This document shows positions 1 through 5,977 of a stretch of DNA of 10,858 nucleotides, in pieces. The notes beneath the pieces are model-generated. The model saw only the letters and a list, made by a program, of their open reading frames with translations. It had not been told where the DNA came from and made no database searches. The DNA comes from an uncultured Acetobacteraceae bacterium (GTDB lineage: Bacteria; Pseudomonadota; Alphaproteobacteria; Acetobacterales; Acetobacteraceae), in the NCBI GenBank assembly GCA_937930165.1, contig CALGVL010000229.1:1-10858 (forward strand), given 5' to 3'. Position numbers and translations under genes: made by a program. How positions within the stretch are numbered: position 1 is the stretch's first letter; each line of letters opens with the position of its first letter.

Positions 1-1
1 A

Positions 2-523
2 CTGGTCTGGCTGGTGGAGCATCCCCCCACCTATACCGCTGGCACCTCCGCCACGCCGGAGGGGCTGCTAGACCCCCGCTTCCCGGTCTTCCGGGCCGGG
101 CGGGGCGGGCAATGGACCTATCATGGCCCCGGCCAGCGCACCGCCTATGTGATGCTGGATCTGACCCGCCGCGGCCGCGACGTGCGCGCCTATGTCCATG
201 CCCTGGAGGAATGGGTGATCCGCGCCCTGGACCGCTTCAACGTGAAGGGGGAGCGGCGGGAGGGCCGGGTCGGCATCTGGGTGGCCGACCCGGCGCGCGG
301 CACGGAGGACAAGATCGCCGCCATCGGAGTGCGGGTGACGCGCTGGGTCACCTGGCACGGCATCGCGCTGAACGTTGACCCGGAGCTGAGCCATTTCGGC
401 GGCATCGTCCCTTGCGGCATCCGCCAGCACGGCGTCACCAGCCTGCACCGCCTCGGCATCCCCGCCACCATGGAGGAGGCGGATTCGGCGCTGATGGCAG
501 CCTGGGGCGAGGTGTTCGGGTAG
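2..523 (+). CDS. lipB: Octanoyltransferase LipB (lipoyl/octanoyl-ACP:protein transferase), 5' partial
   Basis: LipB moves the octanoyl group from acyl carrier protein to a lysine of the lipoyl domains of 2-oxoacid dehydrogenases and of GcvH. This is the first step of endogenous lipoate synthesis, in the cytoplasm, before LipA inserts sulfur. The frame is open to the left edge (it reads LVWLVEHPPTYTAGTSA), so the true start lies outside; the GTG at 14 is internal. About 173 residues remain, against roughly 210-240 for the family. Counting from the GTG, the visible family motifs are EHPPTYTAGTSA (2-13), GGQWTYHGPGQ (31-41), the catalytic lysine in DKIAAIGVRV (K100), and HFGGIVPCGI with the catalytic cysteine (C134). 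The C-terminus is complete. A hairpin lies 35 bp downstream, and the next gene converges on it. Identification is firm. Confidence 0.96.
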   Translation: MVWLVEHPPTYTAGTSATPEGLLDPRFPVFRAGRGGQWTYHGPGQRTAYVMLDLTRRGRDVRAYVHALEEWVIRALDRFNVKGERREGRVGIWVADPARGTEDKIAAIGVRVTRWVTWHGIALNVDPELSHFGGIVPCGIRQHGVTSLHRLGIPATMEEADSALMAAWGEVFG

Positions 524-558
524 CCTGCGACAGTCCCGGGCAGAACGCAGGACGTGAA

Positions 559-583
559 GCCCTGGCCCATCACAGGCCAGGGC
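559..583. terminator. Hairpin between convergent lipB and the RTX gene
   Basis: This is a perfect 9-bp stem, GCCCTGGCC/GGCCAGGGC, with the 7-nt loop CATCACA. It lies 35 bp after the lipB stop and 36 bp from the stop of the opposing RTX gene. There is no clean T-tract, only a mildly T-rich GATTGCCTCTCCT on the + side. The position suits a bidirectional transcription terminator, which is an inference. Confidence 0.6.
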
Positions 584-619
584 CGCGATTGCCTCTCCTC
601 CGCGCCTGGATCCGCGGCG

Positions 620-1552
620 CTAGACGAAAATGTTGTCCTGCTCGAAATCGGCCGCGGTCAGGGTATGGAGGCCGACCAGCTCGATCTCCGCATCCGCCAC
701 GCCATCCGAAGGGACATCGCCAGATGGGGGCGCCGTGTCGATCTGCACGATGGTGCGGCCGCCCTGCACCTCGTAGCGGATGAAGCCGCCCGGTCCGCCG
801 CTGAACTCCTCGGTGCCGATGAACTGGTAGGGATGCCCTGCGCGCGCGTTCAGATAGGTGATCCGGGCGATGTTGATGATGTCCTCGCCCTGGGTGAAGT
901 CGGTGATGGTGTCGCGGTTGCCCTCGCCGACCCCCGTGTCGATCTCGGTGCCGAGGATCGGCTTGTAGTAGTCCTGTGGCGTGCCGAAGACGAAGATGTC
1001 GTCACCGGCGCCTCCCACGAGGAGGTCCACGCCCTGGTTGCCCTTCAGGACGTCATTCCCGGCACCGCCGAGAAGCGTGTCGTCGCCGCCCCCGGCCGCG
1101 ATGGTGTCATTGCCCGCGCCGCCGAGCAGCAGGTCGGCCGCATCATGGGTGTCGGTCCTTCCCAGGCCCCTCATCCTGATATCGACGCCGCCGAAAACCT
1201 GGTCATCGCCGCTTCCGCCCAGGATGAGGTCGGAACCCATCCCGCCCCAGATGCTGTCCGTGCCTTCCCCGCCGAGGATCAGGTCGTGGCCGCCGGGGGC
1301 CGGCACCTCACCGAGCCATGGGGGCTCCCAGTCCTCGGCTGCGGCATCGCCATAGAGACTGTCATCTCCGCCAAGGCCCAGGATGAGGTCATTGCCGCCC
1401 TCCCCGGCGATCCGGTCAGGCCCCCGGCTCCCCGCCAGGATGTCGTTGCCCTCGGTAGGCTCCGCTCCGCGCAGCGCGGCGAGCCAGTCGGCGCCCCACC
1501 TCCCCGTCAGCGCGCCCCCAAGGATTGTTGCGAAATCGCCTATGGAGGTCAG
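620..1552 (-). CDS. RTX (haemolysin-type) calcium-binding protein, start codon unresolved, possible 5' frameshift
   Basis: This is a glycine/aspartate-rich protein of about 310 residues built from GGxGxDxUx nonapeptides. Such repeats bind Ca2+ and fold into a parallel beta-roll once exported by a type I secretion system. About 13 units are visible (for example GGNDLILGL, GGDDSLYGD, MGSDLILGG, GNDTIAAGG), followed by a serralysin-like segment ITDFTQGEDIINIARI. The C-terminus is DNIFV: an aspartate then hydrophobic residues, as in type I secretion signals. No enzymatic domain is seen, so the cargo role is unknown. The start is odd. The frame is open from a TGA at 1565-1567, yet no ATG, GTG or TTG occurs before a GTG at 1304-1306, and real RTX units lie upstream of that GTG. 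Either CTG at 1550-1552 is used (GAGG 10 nt before it), or an ATG at 1560-1562 is one base out of frame because of a G4 run. No transporter gene is present nearby. Confidence 0.85.
   Translation of the reverse strand: MTSIGDFATILGGALTGRWGADWLAALRGAEPTEGNDILAGSRGPDRIAGEGGNDLILGLGGDDSLYGDAAAEDWEPPWLGEVPAPGGHDLILGGEGTDSIWGGMGSDLILGGSGDDQVFGGVDIRMRGLGRTDTHDAADLLLGGAGNDTIAAGGGDDTLLGGAGNDVLKGNQGVDLLVGGAGDDIFVFGTPQDYYKPILGTEIDTGVGEGNRDTITDFTQGEDIINIARITYLNARAGHPYQFIGTEEFSGGPGGFIRYEVQGGRTIVQIDTAPPSGDVPSDGVADAEIELVGLHTLTAADFEQDNIFV
983..1453 (-). repeat. RTX nonapeptide array with two non-repeat insertions
   Basis: This region encodes about 13 calcium-binding nonapeptides in tandem. The array is broken twice by acidic or charged stretches that do not fit the repeat: a 17-residue stretch encoded at 1295-1345 (it contains EDWEPPWLGE) and a 15-residue stretch encoded at 1142-1186 (it contains RMRGLGRTDTHD). 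Repeat phase resumes after each one, as expected if they are loops bulging from one beta-roll. Confidence 0.85.
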
Positions 1553-1590
1553 CTTTCCCCATCCTCATTCTGGTTGCACAAGGTGAATGC

Positions 1591-1606
1591 CGAATGGGGC
1601 GAATGG
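1591..1606. promoter_or_regulatory. Tandem CGAATGG repeats upstream of the RTX gene
   Basis: CGAATGG occurs at 1591-1597 and again at 1600-1606, a 9-bp period, with a further GAATG at 1585-1589. The copies lie 29-54 bp upstream of the presumed RTX start on the minus strand. They may be a regulator half-site pair. No convincing -35/-10 pair was found around them, so the role is a guess. Confidence 0.25.
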
Positions 1607-1683
1607 TTGCATGTACTCGCCGCATGGGCGTGTTCCTGCAACCGTGTTTGCTCCGGGCGTTCGTTGCGGAAACAAATCCCTCT

Positions 1684-1697
1684 CCGGGGCGGCCCGG
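1684..1697 (-). terminator. Possible intrinsic terminator after the histidine kinase gene
   Basis: On the minus strand, a 5-bp stem CCGGG/CCCGG with a 4-nt loop starts about 45 bp past the kinase stop codon. It is followed within a few bases by the T-rich stretch ATTTGTTT. This is the only hairpin plus T-rich combination in the 175-bp gap between the kinase and the RTX gene. The stem is short, so confidence is modest. Confidence 0.35.
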
Positions 1698-1742
1698 TCG
1701 CGCGCAGCAGCCCGGAACGGCCATGCGGCGGGATGGATGGCG

Positions 1743-3494
1743 TCAGGCCTCTTCCCGGCTCGGGCCGTCTGCTCCACCCATCCCCTTCGAGGGTTGTGGC
1801 AGAGCCGGCGGAGCTTCGTCTCCCATGGTACCCGGCCCGCCACCCGCAGCGGCAGCACCGGGCACGCGGGCAAGTGGCAGCTCGATCTCGCAGGCCAGCC
1901 CCTCCGCCTCCCAGGCTAACCTGACCATGCCGCCAAGCTGGCGCCGGATCGTGGCGTCCAGCATGCGGGAGCCGAAGCCACGCCGCGCCGGCTCCCCCCG
2001 GACCGGTGGCCCGCCGGTTTCGGTCCAGCGAAGCTTGAGGGATCGTTCCGCCCCCTGCCCCTCCTGGAACCAGGAGACGGTCAGCCGCCCGCCCTCCGCC
2101 GAGAGGGCGCCGTGCTTCACCGCATTGGTCGCCAGTTCATGCACCGTCATGGCCAGCGGCTGCGCCGCGCCGGGCGGCAGCACCATGGGCGGCCCGATGA
2201 GTGCCACGCGCTGCCTCCCGCCGCCGAGGAAGGGTGCCAGTTCGCCCCGAAGGATCTCCCGCAGGTCGGCACCGGCCCAGCGGTCCTGCGCCAGCAGGGT
2301 CTGCGCCCGCGCCAGCGCCGCGATGCGCCCTTCCAGGGCGCGCACATAGCCCGGCACATCCTCCGCCCGGGTCAGGCGGATCGCGGCCTGCACGACGGCG
2401 AGGGCGTTCTTGGCGCGGTGGTCCACCTCGCGCGCCAGCAATGCCTGCTTCTCCTCCGCCTGCTTGCGCTCGCGGATATCGCGCAGGCAGACGGAGAGAC
2501 CGCCATTCGCCGTCGGATGGATGTGCATCTCGACCCAATGGCCAAGGATGCGCGACACCGTCTCCACATGGATCGGCCGCCTCTCGCACATGGCGCGGCG
2601 GAGCGCCCGTTCCGGCCCGCCGCCGGCCATCTGCGGGAAGACCTCCCACACCACCCGGCCGAGAAGGTCTTCGCGGCTGCAGCCCCAGCGCTCCTCCGCC
2701 TTGCGGTTGGCATAGGTGAAGCGCCAGTTCCGATCCACAGCGTAGAAGGCGTCGGCCAGGCTCTCCAGTATCTCCGTGTTGCGCTGATGCGCGGCCTGCA
2801 GCTTGGCCTCAGCCTGCGCCCTTTCCCGGACCTGCCGCTCCAGTTCCGTGCGCGTGGCCTCCGCCTGGTCCAGTGCTGCGGCCATCTGCCGGGCCGCGGA
2901 GGCGAAGCTCGCCAGGGAGGTCAGCAGCCGGGCATCCTCGGCATCGAAGCGGCGGTCCGGGTCGTGGATAGCGGCCCAGACCGTCCCGATAGCCCGACCA
3001 TTCGCCTGGAGCGGTACCAGCAGAGCCTCGAAGACCGGTGGCCCGGTATCCCCGGAGATGGCAAGGCCATGTTCCGGGCGGAGGAGTTGGACGGAATCCC
3101 CCTTGCCGGCATTGCCGCAGGGGCTGGCCACCCATGGGATGATCCAGCCTGGCCGGTCGGCCAGTGGCCCCGCGACCGCTTGCAGGCGGCAGGAGGCGCC
3201 GCCCGGCTCAAGGAGGCAGACGCCCGCGGAATCCGCGCGGCACAGCTCGGCCACCAATTCCGCCAGCCATTGCAGGACGCCGCTTGGCCCGGCCGCCATC
3301 TCGTGCGCGAGTATCCCGAGGGCGCGGTTCTCCGCCCGATAGTCCGGCTCCCGTGCAGGCCGGCGCGCCAGTTCCTCCGTGATCGGGGCGGAAGCGATCC
3401 GCTCCGCGGCCAACCCCTGCCGGTACCGCATCGCCCCCGGCCGGAAGGCGGCATCGGTGGCATGCGAAGAGAGACGTCGCTTGTTCTTCAGCAT
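1743..3494 (-). CDS. Soluble GAF-PAS HWE-family sensor histidine kinase
   Basis: This 583-residue cytoplasmic sensor kinase should autophosphorylate on histidine in response to a GAF/PAS signal. Domains in order: a GAF domain at about 60-205, opening with a typical LARRPAREPDYRAE lead-in and ending IGTVWAAIHDPDRRFDAEDARLL; a coiled-coil linker (about 207-240) rich in Glu, Arg and Gln; PAS at about 240-343; then the HWE kinase core. That core has the phospho-acceptor in REVDHRAKN (H359), the N-box HELATNAVKHGAL (452-464), the family's WxE as WTE (490-492) and a GFGSRML G-box. The tail is Gly/Pro-rich. There are no membrane segments. ATG at 3494 was chosen because AGAGG lies 6 nt upstream and GAF-type sequence begins soon after. 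A TTG-started extension to 3701 has non-protein-like composition. No response regulator is adjacent, so it is an orphan kinase here. Signal and partner are unknown. Confidence 0.9.
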   Translation of the reverse strand: MLKNKRRLSSHATDAAFRPGAMRYRQGLAAERIASAPITEELARRPAREPDYRAENRALGILAHEMAAGPSGVLQWLAELVAELCRADSAGVCLLEPGGASCRLQAVAGPLADRPGWIIPWVASPCGNAGKGDSVQLLRPEHGLAISGDTGPPVFEALLVPLQANGRAIGTVWAAIHDPDRRFDAEDARLLTSLASFASAARQMAAALDQAEATRTELERQVRERAQAEAKLQAAHQRNTEILESLADAFYAVDRNWRFTYANRKAEERWGCSREDLLGRVVWEVFPQMAGGGPERALRRAMCERRPIHVETVSRILGHWVEMHIHPTANGGLSVCLRDIRERKQAEEKQALLAREVDHRAKNALAVVQAAIRLTRAEDVPGYVRALEGRIAALARAQTLLAQDRWAGADLREILRGELAPFLGGGRQRVALIGPPMVLPPGAAQPLAMTVHELATNAVKHGALSAEGGRLTVSWFQEGQGAERSLKLRWTETGGPPVRGEPARRGFGSRMLDATIRRQLGGMVRLAWEAEGLACEIELPLARVPGAAAAGGGPGTMGDEAPPALPQPSKGMGGADGPSREEA

Positions 3495-3512
3495 GGCCCG
3501 CCTCTGCGGGCC
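3495..3512 (-). promoter_or_regulatory. Hairpin enclosing the kinase ribosome binding site
   Basis: A perfect 7-bp inverted repeat, GGCCCGC/GCGGGCC, with the 4-nt loop AGAG (minus strand) sits directly against the kinase ATG. The likely Shine-Dalgarno AGAGG falls in the loop and first stem base. If it forms in the mRNA, it could limit ribosome access. It could also be a chance GC-rich pairing. Confidence 0.35.
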
Positions 3513-3580
3513 CTGCTCTCCCCTGGATCCCGCCTGTCGTGCAACGCGGCGACGACTATCACGCCAAGGTTGCGGCGGGG

Positions 3581-3632
3581 CCCCAGCGCCACCCGGCCGG
3601 CGAGGATTGCCTCTGTCCCGGGCGCGCTGGGG
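3581..3632 (-). terminator. Nested 52-nt hairpin between the small ORF and the kinase gene
   Basis: Outer arms CCCCAGCGC (3581-3589) and GCGCTGGGG (3624-3632) pair perfectly over 9 bp. Inside them CCCGG (3592-3596) pairs with CCGGG (3618-3622), and GAGG (3602-3605) pairs with CCTC (3610-3613) around a 4-nt loop. The hairpin begins 7 bp after the stop codon of the 38-residue ORF, where a terminator or mRNA-stabilising hairpin would sit. No T-tract follows, so it may be Rho-assisted, or part of the kinase leader, or a small structured RNA. Confidence 0.45.
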
Positions 3633-3639
3633 AAACTCG

Positions 3640-3756
3640 TCATTTCGCGATCTTGCGGGGAGACATGGCCTGCACGATGACGGAGCCGGCCGTTGTGTCA
3701 ACCTCCTTCGGCCAGCGGGCCTCCTGCAGGCCGAGGCCGCAGGGGCGCTCAGCCAT
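3640..3756 (-). CDS. Candidate 38-residue small protein, overlapping the 93-residue gene
   Basis: The reading frame MAERPCGLGL to PRKIAK is not recognised as any family. It is listed because its codons look used. A hand count gives about 66, 53 and 87 percent GC at codon positions 1, 2 and 3, the pattern of real genes in such genomes, and the protein has a mixed, non-repetitive composition (KEVDTTAGSVIVQAM). Its ATG overlaps the stop of the upstream 93-residue gene by 8 bp (ATGGCTGA), which allows translational coupling. GCGAGG abuts the ATG, too close for a standard ribosome site. An ATG nine bases upstream would give 41 residues. A nested hairpin follows its stop. It could instead be the displaced true C-terminus of the upstream gene after a frameshift. 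Confidence 0.35.
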   Translation of the reverse strand: MAERPCGLGLQEARWPKEVDTTAGSVIVQAMSPRKIAK

Positions 3757-4030
3757 CCTCGCCATCGCTGAAGGTCGCCGCGGGGCCACTCTCGCCGGCA
3801 TCGCCGAGCATGCCCGCCGGCTGGTGCCTGCCGGCACTGGCCGGGCGCACGGCGCCGTCATCGGCGATCCGCCATCCGTCCTTCCGGTAGCGGTCCAGCG
3901 CCTCCTCATGCCGGTCGGTGCCGTGCTGCTCCAGCACCTGGCCGGCGGCATCCAGCACCATGGTCCCGTGATCGTCGGAGCGGATCGTGATCCGCTCCCC
4001 ATCCGTCCTGTCCAGCAGCGTCCTGCGCAT
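3749..4030 (-). CDS. Hypothetical protein, 93 aa
   Basis: The product is a small, soluble, hydrophilic protein of unknown function with no signal peptide or membrane segment. Residues 1-56 look like a compact fold with alternating strand and helix character: RITIRSDDHGTMVLDAAGQVL, then HEEALDRYRKDGWRIAD. Residues 57-93 are looser and probably disordered. The short pattern TMVLDAAGQVL followed by a helix and DGWRI suggests a tiny alpha/beta domain, but no family is claimed. The start at 4030 is supported by a strong purine-rich ribosome site, GGAGAGGGGG, about 5 nt before the ATG. Longer upstream frames exist but lack protein-like composition. The gene lies downstream of the helicase terminator-like hairpin, so it is probably transcribed separately, possibly with the 38-residue ORF. 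Confidence 0.6.
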   Translation of the reverse strand: MRRTLLDRTDGERITIRSDDHGTMVLDAAGQVLEQHGTDRHEEALDRYRKDGWRIADDGAVRPASAGRHQPAGMLGDAGESGPAATFSDGEDG

Positions 4031-4092
4031 CCGTGCCCCCTCTCCGTCAGAGAACGGAACGCGGCAGGGCACCGCCGGTCGCGGCCCGGCGC

Positions 4093-4104
4093 TCCAGGCC
4101 TGGA
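4093..4104. promoter_or_regulatory. 12-bp perfect palindrome upstream of the 93-aa gene
   Basis: TCCAGGCCTGGA is perfectly palindromic and lies 63 bp upstream of the ATG of the 93-residue gene, in the gap before the helicase hairpin. It could be an operator for a dimeric regulator. No promoter elements were recognised beside it, and short GC-rich palindromes do arise by chance. Confidence 0.2.
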
Positions 4105-4135
4105 TCAGGTTCATCGGGCCAGCGGTCCACGTCTC

Positions 4136-4160
4136 GGGGCCGGGGCAGTGCCTCGGCCCC
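4136..4160 (-). terminator. GC-rich hairpin just past the helicase stop
   Basis: GGGGCCG and CGGCCCC pair over 7 bp. One mismatch follows, then GGC/GCC closes a 3-nt loop. It begins 15 bp after the helicase stop codon on the minus strand. No T-tract follows. The stability and position suit a transcription terminator or a 3' mRNA end stabiliser. Confidence 0.5.
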
Positions 4161-4175
4161 AAGGACGATCGCAGG

Positions 4176-5624
4176 CTAGCGCGCCGCCCGCCGGGCGCTG
4201 CCGCCCCGCTGCGGCTCCGGCGTGCCGTCGCGGAAATCGGCGTTGCGCCAGGCATCGCGGTCGCGGCGCGGGCTTTCGGCCACGACGGCAAGCCGACGGC
4301 GCGTCGCCTCCGCGCCCGCCGGGGGGCGGCCCTGTGCCGAAGGCTGCTGCGGCCGGCCGGGCTGACCCTGCCGCGGCGCGCCATGCTGCCCGCCCTGCGG
4401 CCCGCGGCCCCGCCCCTGCCCGCCGCCGCGCTGCGGCTGGCGGCCATCCTTACGGCCCTGCCCGCCACGCTGCGGCTTGGTCAGCGGCGCCGACTTGTCC
4501 AGCCGCAGGTCCTCGGCCGGGACGGACTGGCGGATGAGCTTCTCCACCGCCCAGAGCTTCTCCACTTCCTCCGGCGCGCAGAGGGCGATGGCCTCGCCCG
4601 AGGCGCCGGCGCGGGCGGTGCGGCCGATGCGGTGGACATAGGTTTCCGGCACGTCGGGCAGGTCGTACTGCACCACATGGGTCACGCCATCCACATCAAT
4701 GCCGCGCGCTGCGATGTCGGTGGCGACCAGGATCGGCGCCTCGCCGGTGCGGAATTCCAGCAGGGCGCGCTCGCGCTGGCCCTGGCTCTTGTTGCCGTGG
4801 ATGGCGTTGGCGGTCAGCCCGTCCTGCGCAAGCTGCTTCACCACCCGGTCGGCGCCGTGCTTGGTACGGGCGAAGACCAGGGTGCGGCCGACGCCCTCGG
4901 CGCGCAGCAGGGAGGCGAGCAGCCCACGCTTGCGCGCGCCCTCCACATGGATGACGCGCTGCGCTACCCGCTCCGCCGTGGTGGCGACCGGGGCCACCTC
5001 GACCCGTGCCGGGTCATTCAGCAATTCGGCGGCCAGCTTGCCGATTTCGGCCGGCATGGTGGCGCTGAAGAACAGCGTCTGGCGCTGTGCGGGCAGCGCC
5101 CGGACCAGCCGGCGGATCGCGGGCAGGAAGCCCTTGTCCAGCATCTGGTCGGCCTCATCCAGCACCAGCACCTCCACCCGGTCGAGACGGGCGGTACCGC
5201 CATCCAGGTGGTCCTGCAGACGGCCCGGCGTCGCCACCAGGATGTCCACGCCTCCCGAGAGCAGGCGCCGCTGCGGCCCATGCGGCACGCCGCCGAACAC
5301 CACCCCGACCGAGAGGCCGAGATGCTTGCCATAGGTGCGGAAGCTCTCCGCGATCTGTGCCGAGAGTTCCCGCGTCGGGCTCAGCACCAGGGCGCGGCAG
5401 CCGCCGCGCGGCGGGCGGCCGCCCTTCTGCGAGAGGCGGTGCAGGATGGGCAGGGCGAAGGCCGCGGTCTTGCCCGTGCCGGTCTGGGCGATGCCCAGCA
5501 GGTCGCGTCCGGCAAGCACGGTCGGGATGGACTGCGCCTGGATCGGCGTCGGGGTCTCATAGCCGGCCTCCTCCAGCGCGCGCATCAGGGGCGCGGCGAG
5601 GCCGAGTTCGGAAAAGGAAGTCAC
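4176..5624 (-). CDS. DEAD-box ATP-dependent RNA helicase (RhlE-like)
   Basis: This 482-residue RNA helicase uses ATP to unwind RNA, probably in ribosome assembly, mRNA turnover or cold adaptation. All superfamily 2 motifs are present: Q motif GYETPTPIQ (about 21-29), motif I AQTGTGKT (46-53), Ia PTREL (83-87), Ib TPGR (132-135), motif II DEAD (156-159), III SAT (187-189), IV LVFARTK (249-255), V VATDIAARGID (300-310) and VI HRIGRTARAG (331-340). After residue 390 comes a basic tail rich in Arg, Gly and Gln with RGG-like stretches, typical of RhlE-type proteins and usually an RNA-binding extension. The start is taken as GTG at 5624, giving VTSFSELGL, the usual family N-terminus; the in-frame ATG at 5660 only adds an unlikely leader. 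The ribosome site is weak. Exact subfamily (RhlE, DeaD or SrmB) cannot be fixed from the sequence alone. Confidence 0.95.
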   Translation of the reverse strand: MTSFSELGLAAPLMRALEEAGYETPTPIQAQSIPTVLAGRDLLGIAQTGTGKTAAFALPILHRLSQKGGRPPRGGCRALVLSPTRELSAQIAESFRTYGKHLGLSVGVVFGGVPHGPQRRLLSGGVDILVATPGRLQDHLDGGTARLDRVEVLVLDEADQMLDKGFLPAIRRLVRALPAQRQTLFFSATMPAEIGKLAAELLNDPARVEVAPVATTAERVAQRVIHVEGARKRGLLASLLRAEGVGRTLVFARTKHGADRVVKQLAQDGLTANAIHGNKSQGQRERALLEFRTGEAPILVATDIAARGIDVDGVTHVVQYDLPDVPETYVHRIGRTARAGASGEAIALCAPEEVEKLWAVEKLIRQSVPAEDLRLDKSAPLTKPQRGGQGRKDGRQPQRGGGQGRGRGPQGGQHGAPRQGQPGRPQQPSAQGRPPAGAEATRRRLAVVAESPRRDRDAWRNADFRDGTPEPQRGGSARRAAR

Positions 5625-5792
5625 GGAAACATAAAATCCCAATCGCGCGGCGCACCTCACGCAGGCACGCGCGATCCGCCGCGGGTTTCAGGTGGAGACC
5701 CCGCGTGGCTGGGTCGGTCCGGAAGGAAGCTTCGCGTGCCCGGCAGTTCGGCTCGCCCCGGGCTGGCCGGCAGGGCCATCGCATCCGGGGGA

Positions 5793-5808
5793 CCGCTCAC
5801 GCGGCCGG
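5793..5808 (+). repeat. 16-bp direct repeat, copy 1 (CCGCTCACGCNNCCGG)
   Basis: This copy reads CCGCTCACGCGGCCGG. It matches the copy at 5914-5929 at 14 of 16 positions, with both mismatches in the two bases before CCGG. It may be a regulator-binding site in the divergent promoter region. Confidence 0.35.
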
Positions 5809-5913
5809 GGCACCGCCGGGATGATTCGCCGGCGCCCGGTAGATGCGCCTTCGCGGCTGCGAAAGCAAGGGCCGTGTCGCCCTGCGCGGGAAAAGCCAGG
5901 CCAGTGGCCGATT

Positions 5914-5929
5914 CCGCTCACGCAACCGG
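5914..5929 (+). repeat. 16-bp direct repeat, copy 2 (CCGCTCACGCNNCCGG)
   Basis: This copy reads CCGCTCACGCAACCGG, 121 bp start-to-start from copy 1 and about 49 bp upstream of the lytic transglycosylase ATG. The position suits a repressor or activator site, but no regulator is known. Confidence 0.35.
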
Positions 5930-5977
5930 CAGATCCGCGGCCCGCAACGCCAGCGGTGTCAGCGCGCTGTCCGCCCC

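Larger units (their letters stand above)
5625..5977. other. 353-bp divergent intergenic region (helicase / lytic transglycosylase)
   Basis: No gene was found here. Longer open frames through it have no ribosome sites and Arg/Pro/Gly-rich, non-protein-like products. It should hold both promoters, but no confident -35/-10 or EcfG-type pair was recognised for either gene. The visible structure is a pair of near-identical 16-mers (5793-5808 and 5914-5929), a small TTCGC/GCGAA hairpin near 5850, and a four-codon upstream frame (ATG TTT CCG TGA) whose stop overlaps the helicase GTG start. Confidence 0.6.

Noticed and set aside
554..1924. 456-codon open frame on the + strand opposite the RTX gene
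   Set aside because: It is antisense to clear RTX nonapeptides, its product has no family features, and the opposite strand explains the open frame through high GC.
3495..3701. TTG-started N-terminal extension of the histidine kinase
   Set aside because: The 69 extra residues are Arg/Pro-rich and unlike protein, and AAGGAGG touches the TTG with no spacing. The ATG at 3494 has a better ribosome site.
3696..3701. Perfect TTGACA (minus strand) as a -35 box for the kinase
   Set aside because: No acceptable -10 hexamer lies 16-18 bp downstream, and it falls inside the small ORF.
5625..5660. ATG start giving a 12-residue longer helicase
   Set aside because: VTSFSELGL is the standard family N-terminus, and the added residues (MRCAARLGFYVS) do not fit it.
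5843..5977. 45-residue N-terminal extension of the lytic transglycosylase
   Set aside because: The extension is Arg-rich and would bury the clear signal peptide that begins at the ATG at 5978.
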